In this document: one piece after another, positions 1-7,120 of the stretch | Layout: each line of letters starts with the position of its first letter | How positions within the stretch are numbered: the first letter of the stretch is position 1 | DNA from: DATMXS01 sp050260275 | GTDB taxonomy: Bacteria > Acidobacteriota > Terriglobia > Bryobacterales > Bryobacteraceae | NCBI GenBank assembly: GCA_050260275.1 | Contig: JBLNBX010000218.1 | Span: 1-7,120, forward strand | DNA: 7,120 bases | Direction of reading: 5' to 3' | Made by a program: the position numbers and the translations under genes | The notes under the pieces: generated by a model | Database searches by the model: none | Told to the model about the DNA's origin: nothing | Seen by the model: only the letters and a program-made list of their open reading frames with translations

Positions 1-25
1 GGCTTGATCGAATCGAGGATGTGAT

Positions 26-862
26 ATGAAGCGCAATTGGATCTTGATCACGACCGCGCTCGGCGTTCTCGCGGCCTCGCTGGCGGGCACGGGCTGCCAG
101 AAACTCAAGGCCCGCGACCAGCTCAACAAGGGTGTCCAGGCTTTCCGTAGCGCCAACTATACGGCTGCGGTCGAGCACTTCAAACAGGCTTTGGAGGCGG
201 ATCCTACCTTCCACAACGCCAGGCTGTACCTTGCCACGGCCTACATGAACCAGTGGATCCCCGGTGCAGACTCGCCCGAGAACCAGCAGATGGCGCAGGG
301 AGCGAGGGAGAACTTCGAGCAAGTGCTCGCCGAAGACCCCAACAACACCGTCGCCCTCTCGTCCCTAGCCTCGATGGCTTTTCACGAGGCCGGGGGCATC
401 CAGGATACCGATGCCAAGCTGAAGCAGCTTGAGGTCGCAGCCGAATGGTATGAGAAGCTTGCCAAGGTCGAGCCGACGAACAAGGAGGCTTGGTATTCGC
501 TCGGCGTTATCGCCTGGAGCAAATGGTATCCCGCCATCGGCAAGGCGCGTTCGGATCTGCAGATGAAGCCGGAAGACCCCGGTCCGCTTAAGGACAAGAA
601 AGTCCGCGAGCAGCTCCGGCAGGAGTGGAGCGAGACAATTCAGACCGGTATCGAGTACCTCGAGAAGGCCCTCTCGATCGACCCGCAGTACGACGACGCG
701 ATGGTTTACCTGAACCTGCTCAACCGCGAGCGCGCCGACCTGGCCGAGACTCCGGAAGAGTACCGCAGGGACATCGAGGCGGCTGACAACTGGCTTCAGA
801 AGGCGCTCGACACCCGCAAGATTAAGACGGGTGCGCTGCCCGCCGAGGGAGGGGCCCAGTAG
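26..862 (+). CDS. TPR-repeat lipoprotein, exported
   Basis: A 278-residue tetratricopeptide-repeat protein, likely a periplasmic, membrane-anchored scaffold for protein contacts; its partner is unknown. The N-terminus is a lipoprotein-type signal: KR at residues 2-3, a hydrophobic stretch at 6-20, then AGTGC with Cys24 as the probable lipidated residue. The lipobox is imperfect (Gly at -3, Leu at -5), so SPII cleavage is inferred. The clearest TPR is about residues 31-64, with the usual G/A-F-Y-A-A-L-P spacing (GVQAF, NYTAAVEHF, ALEADP). Weaker repeats follow at about 65-106, 110-152 and 155-222 (paired helices ending in AEDPNN, VEPTNK, SIDPQY). A charged helix and a low-complexity tail close the protein. 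The ATG is preceded by GAGG at 15-18, 7 nt upstream. The stop TAG is followed at once by a second TAG. Upstream context is cut by the window edge. Similar lipoproteins are common in Acidobacteriota; no specific function can be assigned. Confidence 0.9.
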   Translation: MKRNWILITTALGVLAASLAGTGCQKLKARDQLNKGVQAFRSANYTAAVEHFKQALEADPTFHNARLYLATAYMNQWIPGADSPENQQMAQGARENFEQVLAEDPNNTVALSSLASMAFHEAGGIQDTDAKLKQLEVAAEWYEKLAKVEPTNKEAWYSLGVIAWSKWYPAIGKARSDLQMKPEDPGPLKDKKVREQLRQEWSETIQTGIEYLEKALSIDPQYDDAMVYLNLLNRERADLAETPEEYRRDIEAADNWLQKALDTRKIKTGALPAEGGAQ

Positions 863-914
863 TAGCCCGGTGCGGGTGCGCTCGGCCGTTCAAACGGTTG
901 AGCTGTCTTCACGC

Positions 915-920
915 TATAAT
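915..920 (+). promoter_or_regulatory. Candidate -10 box for rel
   Basis: A perfect TATAAT lies 42 nt upstream of the rel start codon. At the normal 16-18 bp spacing I see no good -35 element. The nearest TTGAGC (898-903) is only 11 bp away, although it would sit 18 bp from a weaker alternative -10, GATTAA at 922-927. Transcription would begin near 926-928, directly at the base of the leader hairpin. A separate promoter for rel is plausible, because the hairpin-bearing spacer divides it from the TPR gene. Confidence 0.45.
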
Positions 921-928
921 TGATTAAG

Positions 929-953
929 CGGGCGGCTGGCCTTAGGCCGCCCG
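929..953 (+). promoter_or_regulatory. GC-rich hairpin in the rel leader
   Basis: CGGGCGGC (929-936) pairs perfectly with GCCGCCCG (946-953) across a 9-nt loop, and the stem is followed by a pyrimidine run (TTTCCTTTC, 954-962) that runs into the rel ATG. It has the look of a Rho-independent terminator with an impure T tract. It could end the TPR transcript, act as an attenuator for rel, or form a protective 5' structure if transcription starts near 927. Which of these is true cannot be told from sequence. The rel start has no Shine-Dalgarno sequence because the hairpin and pyrimidine tract occupy that space. Confidence 0.55.
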
Positions 954-962
954 TTTCCTTTC

Positions 963-3164
<2,202 letters not shown>

Positions 3165-3178
3165 CGCGTAGCTCGGGT

Positions 3179-3192
3179 CAGGACATTTCCTG
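3179..3192 (+). repeat. Small inverted repeat just after rel
   Basis: CAGGA (3179-3183) and TCCTG (3188-3192) form a 5-bp stem with a CATT loop, 15 nt after the rel stop. A second one follows at 3202-3214 (TTCAG-CCG-CTGAA). There is no T tract, so terminator function is doubtful. Confidence 0.4.
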
Positions 3193-3224
3193 TTCACGAG
3201 TTTCAGCCGCTGAATTTCAGACGG
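3192..3224. repeat. Diverged repeat pair, copy 1
   Basis: This 33-nt stretch matches 3961-3993 at 24 of 33 positions by direct alignment, including TTCAGCC and CTGAAT blocks in the same order and spacing. The two copies lie near the two ends of the non-coding region. Confidence 0.5.
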
Positions 3225-3245
3225 CCATCGCGATAGCGAGCCATT

Positions 3246-3265
3246 CTGCGCGAAGCTGAACCTCC
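3246..3265. repeat. Degenerate copy of the GCGGAGCT palindrome unit
   Basis: These 20 nt differ at only two positions from 3478-3497 (shared CTGCGCG and AGCTGAA). The two changes break the inverted repeat that is perfect in the other copy, so this one looks like a decayed unit. Confidence 0.5.
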
Positions 3266-3424
3266 CCAGCAGAGCGCTGCATCCTATGCCACCGAGCCCT
3301 TGCTCCCAAAACGTCAGAGGTCCCGACGGCGGGCTACTATCTGCCGCCCCTTCCGGGGCTCAAGAGCGCTGGCAAAGCCCGGTAGAGTGAAAGCGAATAG
3401 CCTTCATCGCAGCCCCTCTGGGGG

Positions 3425-3459
3425 GCGGGCTTTCAGCCCGCGCAGGGCTTCAGCCCTGC
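3425..3459. repeat. Two tandem CT-NN-AG hairpins
   Basis: GCGGGCT (3425-3431) pairs with AGCCCGC (3435-3441), a 7-bp stem with a TTC loop. It is directly followed by GCAGGGCT (3442-3449) pairing with AGCCCTGC (3452-3459), an 8-bp stem with a TC loop. The two are adjacent with no spacer and have different outer stems but the same inner GGGCT/AGCCC. Confidence 0.7.
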
Positions 3460-3481
3460 TAGACAACGCTAGCCGATCTGC

Positions 3482-3499
3482 GCGGAGCTGAAGCTCCGC
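3482..3499. repeat. Perfect 8-bp palindrome with CT-GA-AG centre
   Basis: GCGGAGCT (3482-3489) and AGCTCCGC (3492-3499) flank a GA loop. A degenerate partner of this unit is at 3246-3265. Confidence 0.7.
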
Positions 3500-3605
3500 A
3501 ACGGGCTAAGTTCCGCCGCCTCCCAGCGTCGAGCCCGGCCCTTGCTCACCGACCCACGCCTCCAGTGGGGCGGTGCGCCCGACTCGCCCGGCTTGGCAGC
3601 ATCTT

Positions 3606-3651
3606 GATGTGGGGCTAACGCCCACGTCCGCGCCGGACCCCCAGGTCCGGC
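3606..3651. repeat. Pair of hairpins with other loops
   Basis: GATGTGGG (3606-3613) pairs with CCCACGTC (3621-3628), with one G-T pair and the loop GCTAACG. Three nucleotides later GCCGGACC (3632-3639) pairs with GGTCCGGC (3644-3651) around CCCA. Both have 8-bp stems but lack the CT-NN-AG centre, so they form a second class of hairpin in the field. Confidence 0.6.
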
Positions 3652-3676
3652 TCCTCCGCATTGCTGAGCCTCGCCT

Positions 3677-3710
3677 GAGAGCCTCGTATCAGGGCCCGAC
3701 TCTAGTCGGG
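3677..3710. repeat. 34-bp direct repeat, copy 1
   Basis: Identical to 3910-3943 at 33 of 34 positions. It contains GTATCAGGGC (3686-3695) and then the stem GCCCGACT (3694-3701) / AGTCGGGC (3704-3711) with the loop CT. The only difference between the copies is in the loop (C here, T in the other), so the stem is unchanged. Confidence 0.85.
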
Positions 3711-3795
3711 CAGAACAAGGCCGGCAATTCGGTTTCAACCCTGCATGAATGTCGTTGAGGGCAGGGCTAAAGCCCCCTCTTAAGCTGCGGATATC

Positions 3796-3822
3796 GGCAC
3801 GGCTAAAGCCGTGCCCTGATAC
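3796..3822. repeat. GGCACGGCT palindrome unit, copy 1
   Basis: GGCACGGCT (3796-3804) and AGCCGTGCC (3807-3815) form a perfect 9-bp inverted repeat around AA, followed by CTGATAC. The reverse strand therefore reads GTATCAGGGC and then a stem, the same order as in the 34-bp repeats. It matches 4031-4057 at 25 of 27 positions; one change is in the loop and one in the flank. Confidence 0.8.
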
Positions 3823-3909
3823 GAACCGGAGAGCAGAGGGCCAATGCAATTCCCTATGGGCGCTTTGACCGCACTACTGGGGGTCGTGAACTGATACGAC
3901 TCGATAGCA

Positions 3910-3943
3910 GAGAGCCTCGTATCAGGGCCCGACTTTAGTCGGG
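3910..3943. repeat. 34-bp direct repeat, copy 2
   Basis: Second copy of the unit at 3677-3710. GTATCAGGGC is at 3919-3928, and the stem CCCGACT (3928-3934) / AGTCGGG (3937-3943) has the loop TT. Just upstream, 3891-3910 carries a partial flank (CTGATACGA, then AGCAGAG) resembling the sequence after 3815. Confidence 0.85.
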
Positions 3944-3960
3944 ACGATCGGGGCTGGGAT

Positions 3961-3993
3961 GTTCGCGGGCTTCAGCCCCTGAATCTTAAGCGG
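3961..3993. repeat. Diverged repeat pair, copy 2
   Basis: Partner of 3192-3224 (24 of 33 positions alike). This copy contains a GGGCT-TC-AGCCC hairpin at 3967-3978, whereas the first copy carries a shorter TTCAG-CCG-CTGAA hairpin instead. Confidence 0.5.
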
Positions 3994-4030
3994 GACAGCG
4001 GCCAAGACCGTTCCAGTTCTTAGGCTCAGC

Positions 4031-4057
4031 GGCACGGCTGAAGCCGTGCCCCGATAC
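4031..4057. repeat. GGCACGGCT palindrome unit, copy 2, beyond the dehydratase stop
   Basis: GGCACGGCT (4031-4039) and AGCCGTGCC (4042-4050) form a perfect 9-bp inverted repeat around GA, followed by CCGATAC. It lies about 58 nt beyond the stop codon of the minus-strand dehydratase gene and would be the first strong hairpin in its transcript. No T tract follows, so a role in termination or 3'-end protection is only inferred. Confidence 0.75.
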
Positions 4058-4108
4058 CGCCGAAATCAGCCGCAAAGAACGCACGCGCGCTCTGTTGCAC
4101 CCGCAATC

Positions 4109-6031
4109 TCACTTCCCCAACGCCTTCAGGATCGCCTCCACATCGAACACCGCGCCGCCCCACGATCCGCCGCTCACATCCTGAAGCGCCGCCCACAGCC
4201 TCGTCTCGGGTGGCAGGGCCGGATCCGGCGCCAGGTCCGGGTGCGGCGTGCGTTCGGCCAGAATGCGCTCGGCGTCCTCGCCCGCCAGGTTCACCGTTCC
4301 CTCCAGCTTGTTCCGGTCGATGACGATCTCGATGATGTCGCCGTCTCGCAGCTTGCCCAGCGGCCCGCCGGCCAGCGCCTCGGGCGAAACGTGCCCGATG
4401 CACGCCCCGGTGGAAACCCCGCTGAAACGCGCGTCCGTGATGACAGCCACGTGCTTGCCGAAATCCAGATGCTTCAGCGCGGAGGTGATCTGGTAAATCT
4501 CCTCCATCCCCGACCCCATCGGCCCGCGCCCGGCCAGCACCACTACATCACCGGGCTTGATCTGGCCCGCTTTGATCGCCTCGATGACGGCGGGCTCTGT
4601 GGTGAACACGCGCGCCGGGCCTCTCATGCGGAACACGCCGTCGGCGTCGACGACGCTCGGGTCTATCGCCGTGCTCTTTATGATGGAACCCTCAGGTGCG
4701 ATGTTCCCCTTCGGGAACGTGACGGTCGAGGTGAGCCCACGCCGCCGCGCCGAGTCGGGATCCATGATGACCGTGTCGGGGTCGATGCCCTCGCGTTCGC
4801 GGAGCAGGCGCCGCAGCGTGGCGCGGCGTTCGGACTGCTCCCACCAGTCGAGCATCTCACCGAGCGTCGCTCCGGAAGCCGTTAGCGCATCCAGCCGCAG
4901 CAGACCCGCGCGGCGCAGGTGGAGCATCACCTCGGGCACGCCGCCGGCCATGAAAACGACTACCGTGGGATGCGGCCCGTTCGGCAGCGAGTCCACTATG
5001 CGCGGAACCTGCCGGTTCACCGCGCTCCAGTCGTCCACCGTGGGCCGGCGCAGGCCCGCAGCGTGCGCTACAGCCGGAAGGTGTATCACCAGGTTCGTCG
5101 AGCCGCCGAAGGCCGCGTGAACCACCATCGCGTTCTGGATCGACGCGTCCGTGAGGATGCTGCCCGTGGTCAGTCCGTGCTCCTCGAGCGCGACCACCGC
5201 CCGCGCCGATCGCCGCGCCATGTCCTTCCAGATCTCGTGCCCGGATGGCGCGAGCGCCGCGTGCGCCAGCGCGAGGCCGAGCGCCTCGCCCACTACCTGC
5301 GACGTTGCCGCTGTCCCCAGGAACTGGCAGCCGCCGCCGGGAGATCCGCAAGCGCGGCATCCCACCTCGGCCGCGTACTCCAGCGTGATGGCGCCATTCG
5401 CGTAGCGCGCGCCGATGGACTGCACCTTGCCGAGATCCTCGCCCTGCTCCGGCATTAGCGTCACGCCGCCGGGCACGAGCACGCATGGCAGGTCGCGCAT
5501 CGACGCGAGCGCCATCATCATCGCGGGCAGGCCCTTGTCACACGTAGCCACGCCCAGCACGCCGTTCCGTGTCGGCAGCGATCGTATGAGCCGCCGGAAG
5601 ATGTTCGCCGCGTCGTTGCGGTAGGGCAGGCTATCGAACATGCCCGGCGTGCCCTGAGTGCGGCCGTCGCAGGGATCGCTGCACGCGCCAGCGAACGGGA
5701 TTGCCCCGAGCGCTTTCAGTTCGCGCGCCGCTTCCTCAACCAGCAGGCCCACCTCCCAGTGCCCCGTGTGGTAGCCGAGCGCGACCGGCGTTCCGTCCGG
5801 CGCGCGCACGCCGCCGTGCGTGCTGAGAATGAGGAACTCCTTGCCGCCGAGCGCGTCCGCGCTCCAACCCATCCCAGCGTTCTGGGTCCAGCCGAAAACG
5901 TCGCCGGACGGACGCCTGCGCAGGATTTCTCCCGTGAGCGGGAGCGAGCCGGACGGCCCCGGCCCTTTGGCGCGCACGTTGTAAACGGCGGGATCGCCGG
6001 ATTCGAGGATCGATTCGAGCGGAACGGGCAT
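4109..6031 (-). CDS. yjhG: D-xylonate dehydratase, YjhG/YagF family (IlvD/EDD superfamily)
   Basis: A 640-residue iron-sulfur dehydratase that should convert D-xylonate, or a related sugar acid, to the 2-keto-3-deoxy acid in the cytoplasm. Its sequence follows remembered E. coli YjhG (about 655 aa) nearly end to end: RPSGD and NAGMGWS near the start, SDPCDGRTQG (118-127), MFDSLPYRNDA, GVATCDKGLP, SGGSTN-type GGSTN (309-313), TFPKGNIAPEGS, ITDARFSGVSTGACIGH (531 on). C121, C164 and C235 are the likely cluster ligands by analogy with IlvD/EDD; C225 and C228 are nearby. An ATG at 6082 would add 17 residues, but the one at 6031 gives an N-terminus matching YjhG in length, so I chose it. Neither has a clear Shine-Dalgarno sequence. 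The gene runs toward rel and away from coaD. No aldolase, transporter, dehydrogenase or regulator of a xylose pathway is in view, so the true substrate is uncertain. Confidence 0.92.
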   Translation of the reverse strand: MPVPLESILESGDPAVYNVRAKGPGPSGSLPLTGEILRRRPSGDVFGWTQNAGMGWSADALGGKEFLILSTHGGVRAPDGTPVALGYHTGHWEVGLLVEEAARELKALGAIPFAGACSDPCDGRTQGTPGMFDSLPYRNDAANIFRRLIRSLPTRNGVLGVATCDKGLPAMMMALASMRDLPCVLVPGGVTLMPEQGEDLGKVQSIGARYANGAITLEYAAEVGCRACGSPGGGCQFLGTAATSQVVGEALGLALAHAALAPSGHEIWKDMARRSARAVVALEEHGLTTGSILTDASIQNAMVVHAAFGGSTNLVIHLPAVAHAAGLRRPTVDDWSAVNRQVPRIVDSLPNGPHPTVVVFMAGGVPEVMLHLRRAGLLRLDALTASGATLGEMLDWWEQSERRATLRRLLREREGIDPDTVIMDPDSARRRGLTSTVTFPKGNIAPEGSIIKSTAIDPSVVDADGVFRMRGPARVFTTEPAVIEAIKAGQIKPGDVVVLAGRGPMGSGMEEIYQITSALKHLDFGKHVAVITDARFSGVSTGACIGHVSPEALAGGPLGKLRDGDIIEIVIDRNKLEGTVNLAGEDAERILAERTPHPDLAPDPALPPETRLWAALQDVSGGSWGGAVFDVEAILKALGK

Positions 6032-6054
6032 AGAGTTACAGACTAGCAGCGGCG

Positions 6055-6060
6055 TACAAT
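6055..6060 (+). promoter_or_regulatory. Candidate -10 box for coaD
   Basis: TACAAT lies 47 nt upstream of the coaD start. The best -35 at 18 bp is TAGAGT (6031-6036), only three of six consensus bases, and it would overlap the dehydratase start codon. A divergent promoter is expected here because the two genes are transcribed apart, but this assignment is tentative. Confidence 0.35.
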
Positions 6061-6069
6061 CAAAGGGTA

Positions 6070-6093
6070 TCCGGACCCGCATTCCGGTCCGGA
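6070..6093. promoter_or_regulatory. Inverted repeat in the divergent spacer (operator or leader hairpin)
   Basis: TCCGGACC (6070-6077) and GGTCCGGA (6086-6093) are perfect inverted arms around 8 nt. The octamer GGTATCCG also occurs directly repeated on either side, at 6066-6073 and 6097-6104. The 3' arm covers part of GGAG (6091-6094), a possible coaD Shine-Dalgarno, so folding could hinder initiation. As DNA it could be a dimer-binding operator between the two divergent genes. Both readings are inference. Confidence 0.5.
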
Positions 6094-6106
6094 GCAGGTA
6101 TCCGCT

Positions 6107-6604
6107 TTGCCCTCACGACCACTGATCGCTATCTATCCGGGCTCGTTTGACCCGCCGACGAACGGCCACCTGGACCTTATCGACCGCGCCGTCAGGCTCG
6201 CCGACCACCTGATCATCGCCATTCTTCGCAACGAGAACAAGCAGCCGCTGTTCAGCGTCGCCGAACGCGCTGAGATGCTGCGCGAGATCGTGCGCGACTA
6301 CCCCAACGTCGAGGTGGATTTCTTCGACGGACTCCTGGTAGACTTCGCGAAACAGCGCGGCGCGCGTGCTATCATCCGCGGCATACGCGCCATCTCGGAC
6401 TATGAGTACGAGCTGCAAATGGCCCTTATGAACCGCCGCCTGAACCCCGAGGTCGAGACCGTTTTCCTCATGGCCGGCGAGGCTTACTCGTTCATAAGCT
6501 CGAAGCTGGTGAAGGAAGTGATCCGGCTTGGCGGCAATATCTCCGGCCTCGTGCCGGCCAACGTGGCAGAGCGCCTTTCGGAGCGCATCGCGGGGAGAGC
6601 CTGA
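6107..6604 (+). CDS. coaD: Pantetheine-phosphate adenylyltransferase (PPAT)
   Basis: A 165-residue cytoplasmic enzyme that transfers AMP from ATP to 4'-phosphopantetheine, giving dephospho-CoA, the fourth step of coenzyme A synthesis. The nucleotidyltransferase signature is clear: IAIYPGSFDP (7-16), TNGH (18-21, with the catalytic His21), K45 in NENKQPLFS, RGIR (91-94), YELQMA (101-106), the second nucleotide-binding motif FISSKLVKE (129-137), and LVP (148-150). Length is normal. The start is TTG at 6107. No ATG or GTG is available between the preceding sequence and the conserved IAIYPGSFDP, and TTG leaves six residues before that block, as is typical. AGG at 6096-6098 (8 nt away) or GGAG at 6091-6094 could serve as ribosome binding site. 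The aminotransferase gene follows after 8 nt, so the two are probably cotranscribed. Confidence 0.97.
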   Translation: MPSRPLIAIYPGSFDPPTNGHLDLIDRAVRLADHLIIAILRNENKQPLFSVAERAEMLREIVRDYPNVEVDFFDGLLVDFAKQRGARAIIRGIRAISDYEYELQMALMNRRLNPEVETVFLMAGEAYSFISSKLVKEVIRLGGNISGLVPANVAERLSERIAGRA

Positions 6605-6612
6605 GAGCGCAG

Positions 6613-7120
6613 ATGCTTGAGCCGGCACGCATCGCCGAACGCGTTTTGAGGATCACCGACTCGGCCACGATGCGCGTGGCCGCTTCCGCCGAAGCGCTGC
6701 GGCGCGCCGGCCAGGACGTAGTCGATTTTGGCGCCGGCGAGCCCGACTTCCCAACTCCGGACCACATCAAGCAGGCCGGCATCGCTGCCATTCAGGGCGA
6801 TTTCACCAGGTACACCTCGCCAGCCGGAACACTCGAACTGCGCGAGGCCATCTGCGCCCGGCACGCCGCCGAATACGGGACGCGGTACACCCCGGCGGAG
6901 TGCATCGCCACCGTCGGCGGCAAACACGCCATATTCAATGCCACCCAGGTGCTCGTCTCCGCCGGCGACGAGGTCATTGTGCCGGTCCCCTACTGGGTGA
7001 CCTACAAGGACGTGGTCGAGTACGCCGGCGGGCGCTGCGTATTCGTCAAGACGGACCCGCGCGAGGACTTCGCACTCACCCCCTCGATGATCGAACGCGC
7101 CATGACGCCGAAGACGCGGG
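6613..7120 (+). CDS. aspC: Aspartate-type aminotransferase (class I, PLP-dependent), 3' end outside window
   Basis: An open frame from ATG6613 runs off the window; 169 complete codons are visible, about 40% of a usual 390-400 residue enzyme. It is a fold-type I PLP aminotransferase, most likely aspartate aminotransferase of the Ib subgroup, exchanging amino groups between aspartate and 2-oxoglutarate. Visible marks are DFGAGEPDFPTPDHI (38-52), YTSPAGTLELREAI (67-80), the PLP-phosphate-binding VGGKHAIFNA (101-110), and the cofactor-stacking region VPYWVTYKDVVEYAGG (125-140). The Schiff-base lysine lies beyond the edge, so catalytic competence is not proven here. The start is supported by GAGAG at 6603-6607, which overlaps the coaD stop. 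Related Ib enzymes can act on other amino acids or on prephenate, so the exact substrate is less sure than the family. Confidence 0.9.
   Translation, partial: MLEPARIAERVLRITDSATMRVAASAEALRRAGQDVVDFGAGEPDFPTPDHIKQAGIAAIQGDFTRYTSPAGTLELREAICARHAAEYGTRYTPAECIATVGGKHAIFNATQVLVSAGDEVIVPVPYWVTYKDVVEYAGGRCVFVKTDPREDFALTPSMIERAMTPKTR

Larger units (their letters stand above)
3165..4108. repeat. Non-coding palindrome-rich region between convergent genes
   Basis: About 940 bp between the rel stop and the dehydratase stop contain no credible gene. Two short open frames here are translations of the repeats. The region holds at least a dozen small inverted repeats of 5-9 bp stem with 2-5 nt loops. Most have the centre CT-NN-AG, while the outer stem varies from copy to copy (GGGC, CCCGA, GGCACGG, GCGGAG). 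Besides those listed separately there are 5-6 bp stems at 3346-3359 (GCCCC-TTCC-GGGGC), 3412-3426, 3557-3572, 3764-3775 (GGGCT-AA-AGCCC) and 3967-3978 (GGGCT-TC-AGCCC). Such fields resemble REP-like intergenic palindromes. They sit where both flanking genes end, so they may serve as terminators or 3'-end stabilisers, or simply accumulate where insertion does little harm. Confidence 0.8.

Noticed and set aside
886..897. CCGT-TCAA-ACGG hairpin as terminator of the TPR gene
   Set aside because: Only a 4-bp stem and no T tract. The hairpin at 929-953 is a far better candidate.
3165..3300. Possible insertion-sequence remnant after rel (CAGGACATTTCCTG)
   Set aside because: I see no transposase fragment, paired terminal inverted repeats or target duplication, so the short palindrome is reported only as that.
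3300..3491. 63-codon plus-strand open frame (RQRSRRRATICRPFRG...)
   Set aside because: Arginine- and serine-rich with no domain or ribosome binding site, and it crosses four hairpins. Treated as chance coding in GC-rich repeats.
3469..3849. 126-codon minus-strand open frame between rel and the dehydratase
   Set aside because: It runs straight through the palindromic units, has no recognisable domain and is explained by translation of the repeats.
3677..3943. CRISPR-like array
   Set aside because: Only two 34-bp copies, 233 bp apart, with no regular spacers and no cas genes in view.
3165..4108. tRNA or other structured RNA gene in the non-coding stretch
   Set aside because: No cloverleaf pattern or T-arm GTTCRANNC in the right place, and the hairpins are isolated short stems.
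6032..6082. 17-residue N-terminal extension of the dehydratase from the ATG at 6082
   Set aside because: The extension has no counterpart in the family, would cover the palindrome and the coaD -10 candidate, and has no ribosome site. The ATG at 6031 fits YjhG length.

Overview
The window looks like ordinary chromosome from a GC-rich bacterium. I infer an Acidobacteriota member of the Solibacter/Bryobacter kind. The grounds are the TPR lipoprotein next to a bifunctional Rel, the coaD-aminotransferase pair, and a non-coding stretch packed with short palindromes built around a CT-NN-AG centre, a style I associate with acidobacterial genomes. This assignment is made from memory, without any search.

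Layout. (1) 26-862 (+): a secreted TPR lipoprotein with a tandem stop. (2) 863-962: a short spacer with a perfect TATAAT and a strong GC hairpin ending 9 nt before the next start codon. (3) 963-3164 (+): full-length bifunctional (p)ppGpp synthetase/hydrolase (Rel) with HD, synthetase, TGS, zinc-finger and ACT regions all intact. (4) 3165-4108: about 940 bp with no credible gene, holding at least a dozen short hairpins and several pairs of repeated units. (5) 4109-6031 (-): a YjhG/YagF-family sugar-acid (D-xylonate) dehydratase, convergent with rel. (6) 6032-6106: a compact divergent promoter region with an 8-bp inverted repeat. (7) 6107-6604 (+): coaD, phosphopantetheine adenylyltransferase, with a TTG start. 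(8) 6613 to the window end (+): a class I aminotransferase of the aspartate type, cut by the window edge and 8 nt after coaD, so probably in its operon.

How the genes relate. Rel sets the stringent-response alarmone level, CoaD makes the penultimate intermediate of coenzyme A, and the aminotransferase serves amino-acid metabolism. The dehydratase is the one accessory catabolic gene, with no pathway partner in view. No defence system, phage, complete insertion sequence, CRISPR array or RNA gene is visible. The most interesting item is the palindrome field between rel and the dehydratase. There, units share a flank (GTATCAGGGC) but carry stems that differ by paired, compensatory changes, so the hairpin shape appears to be conserved rather than its sequence.
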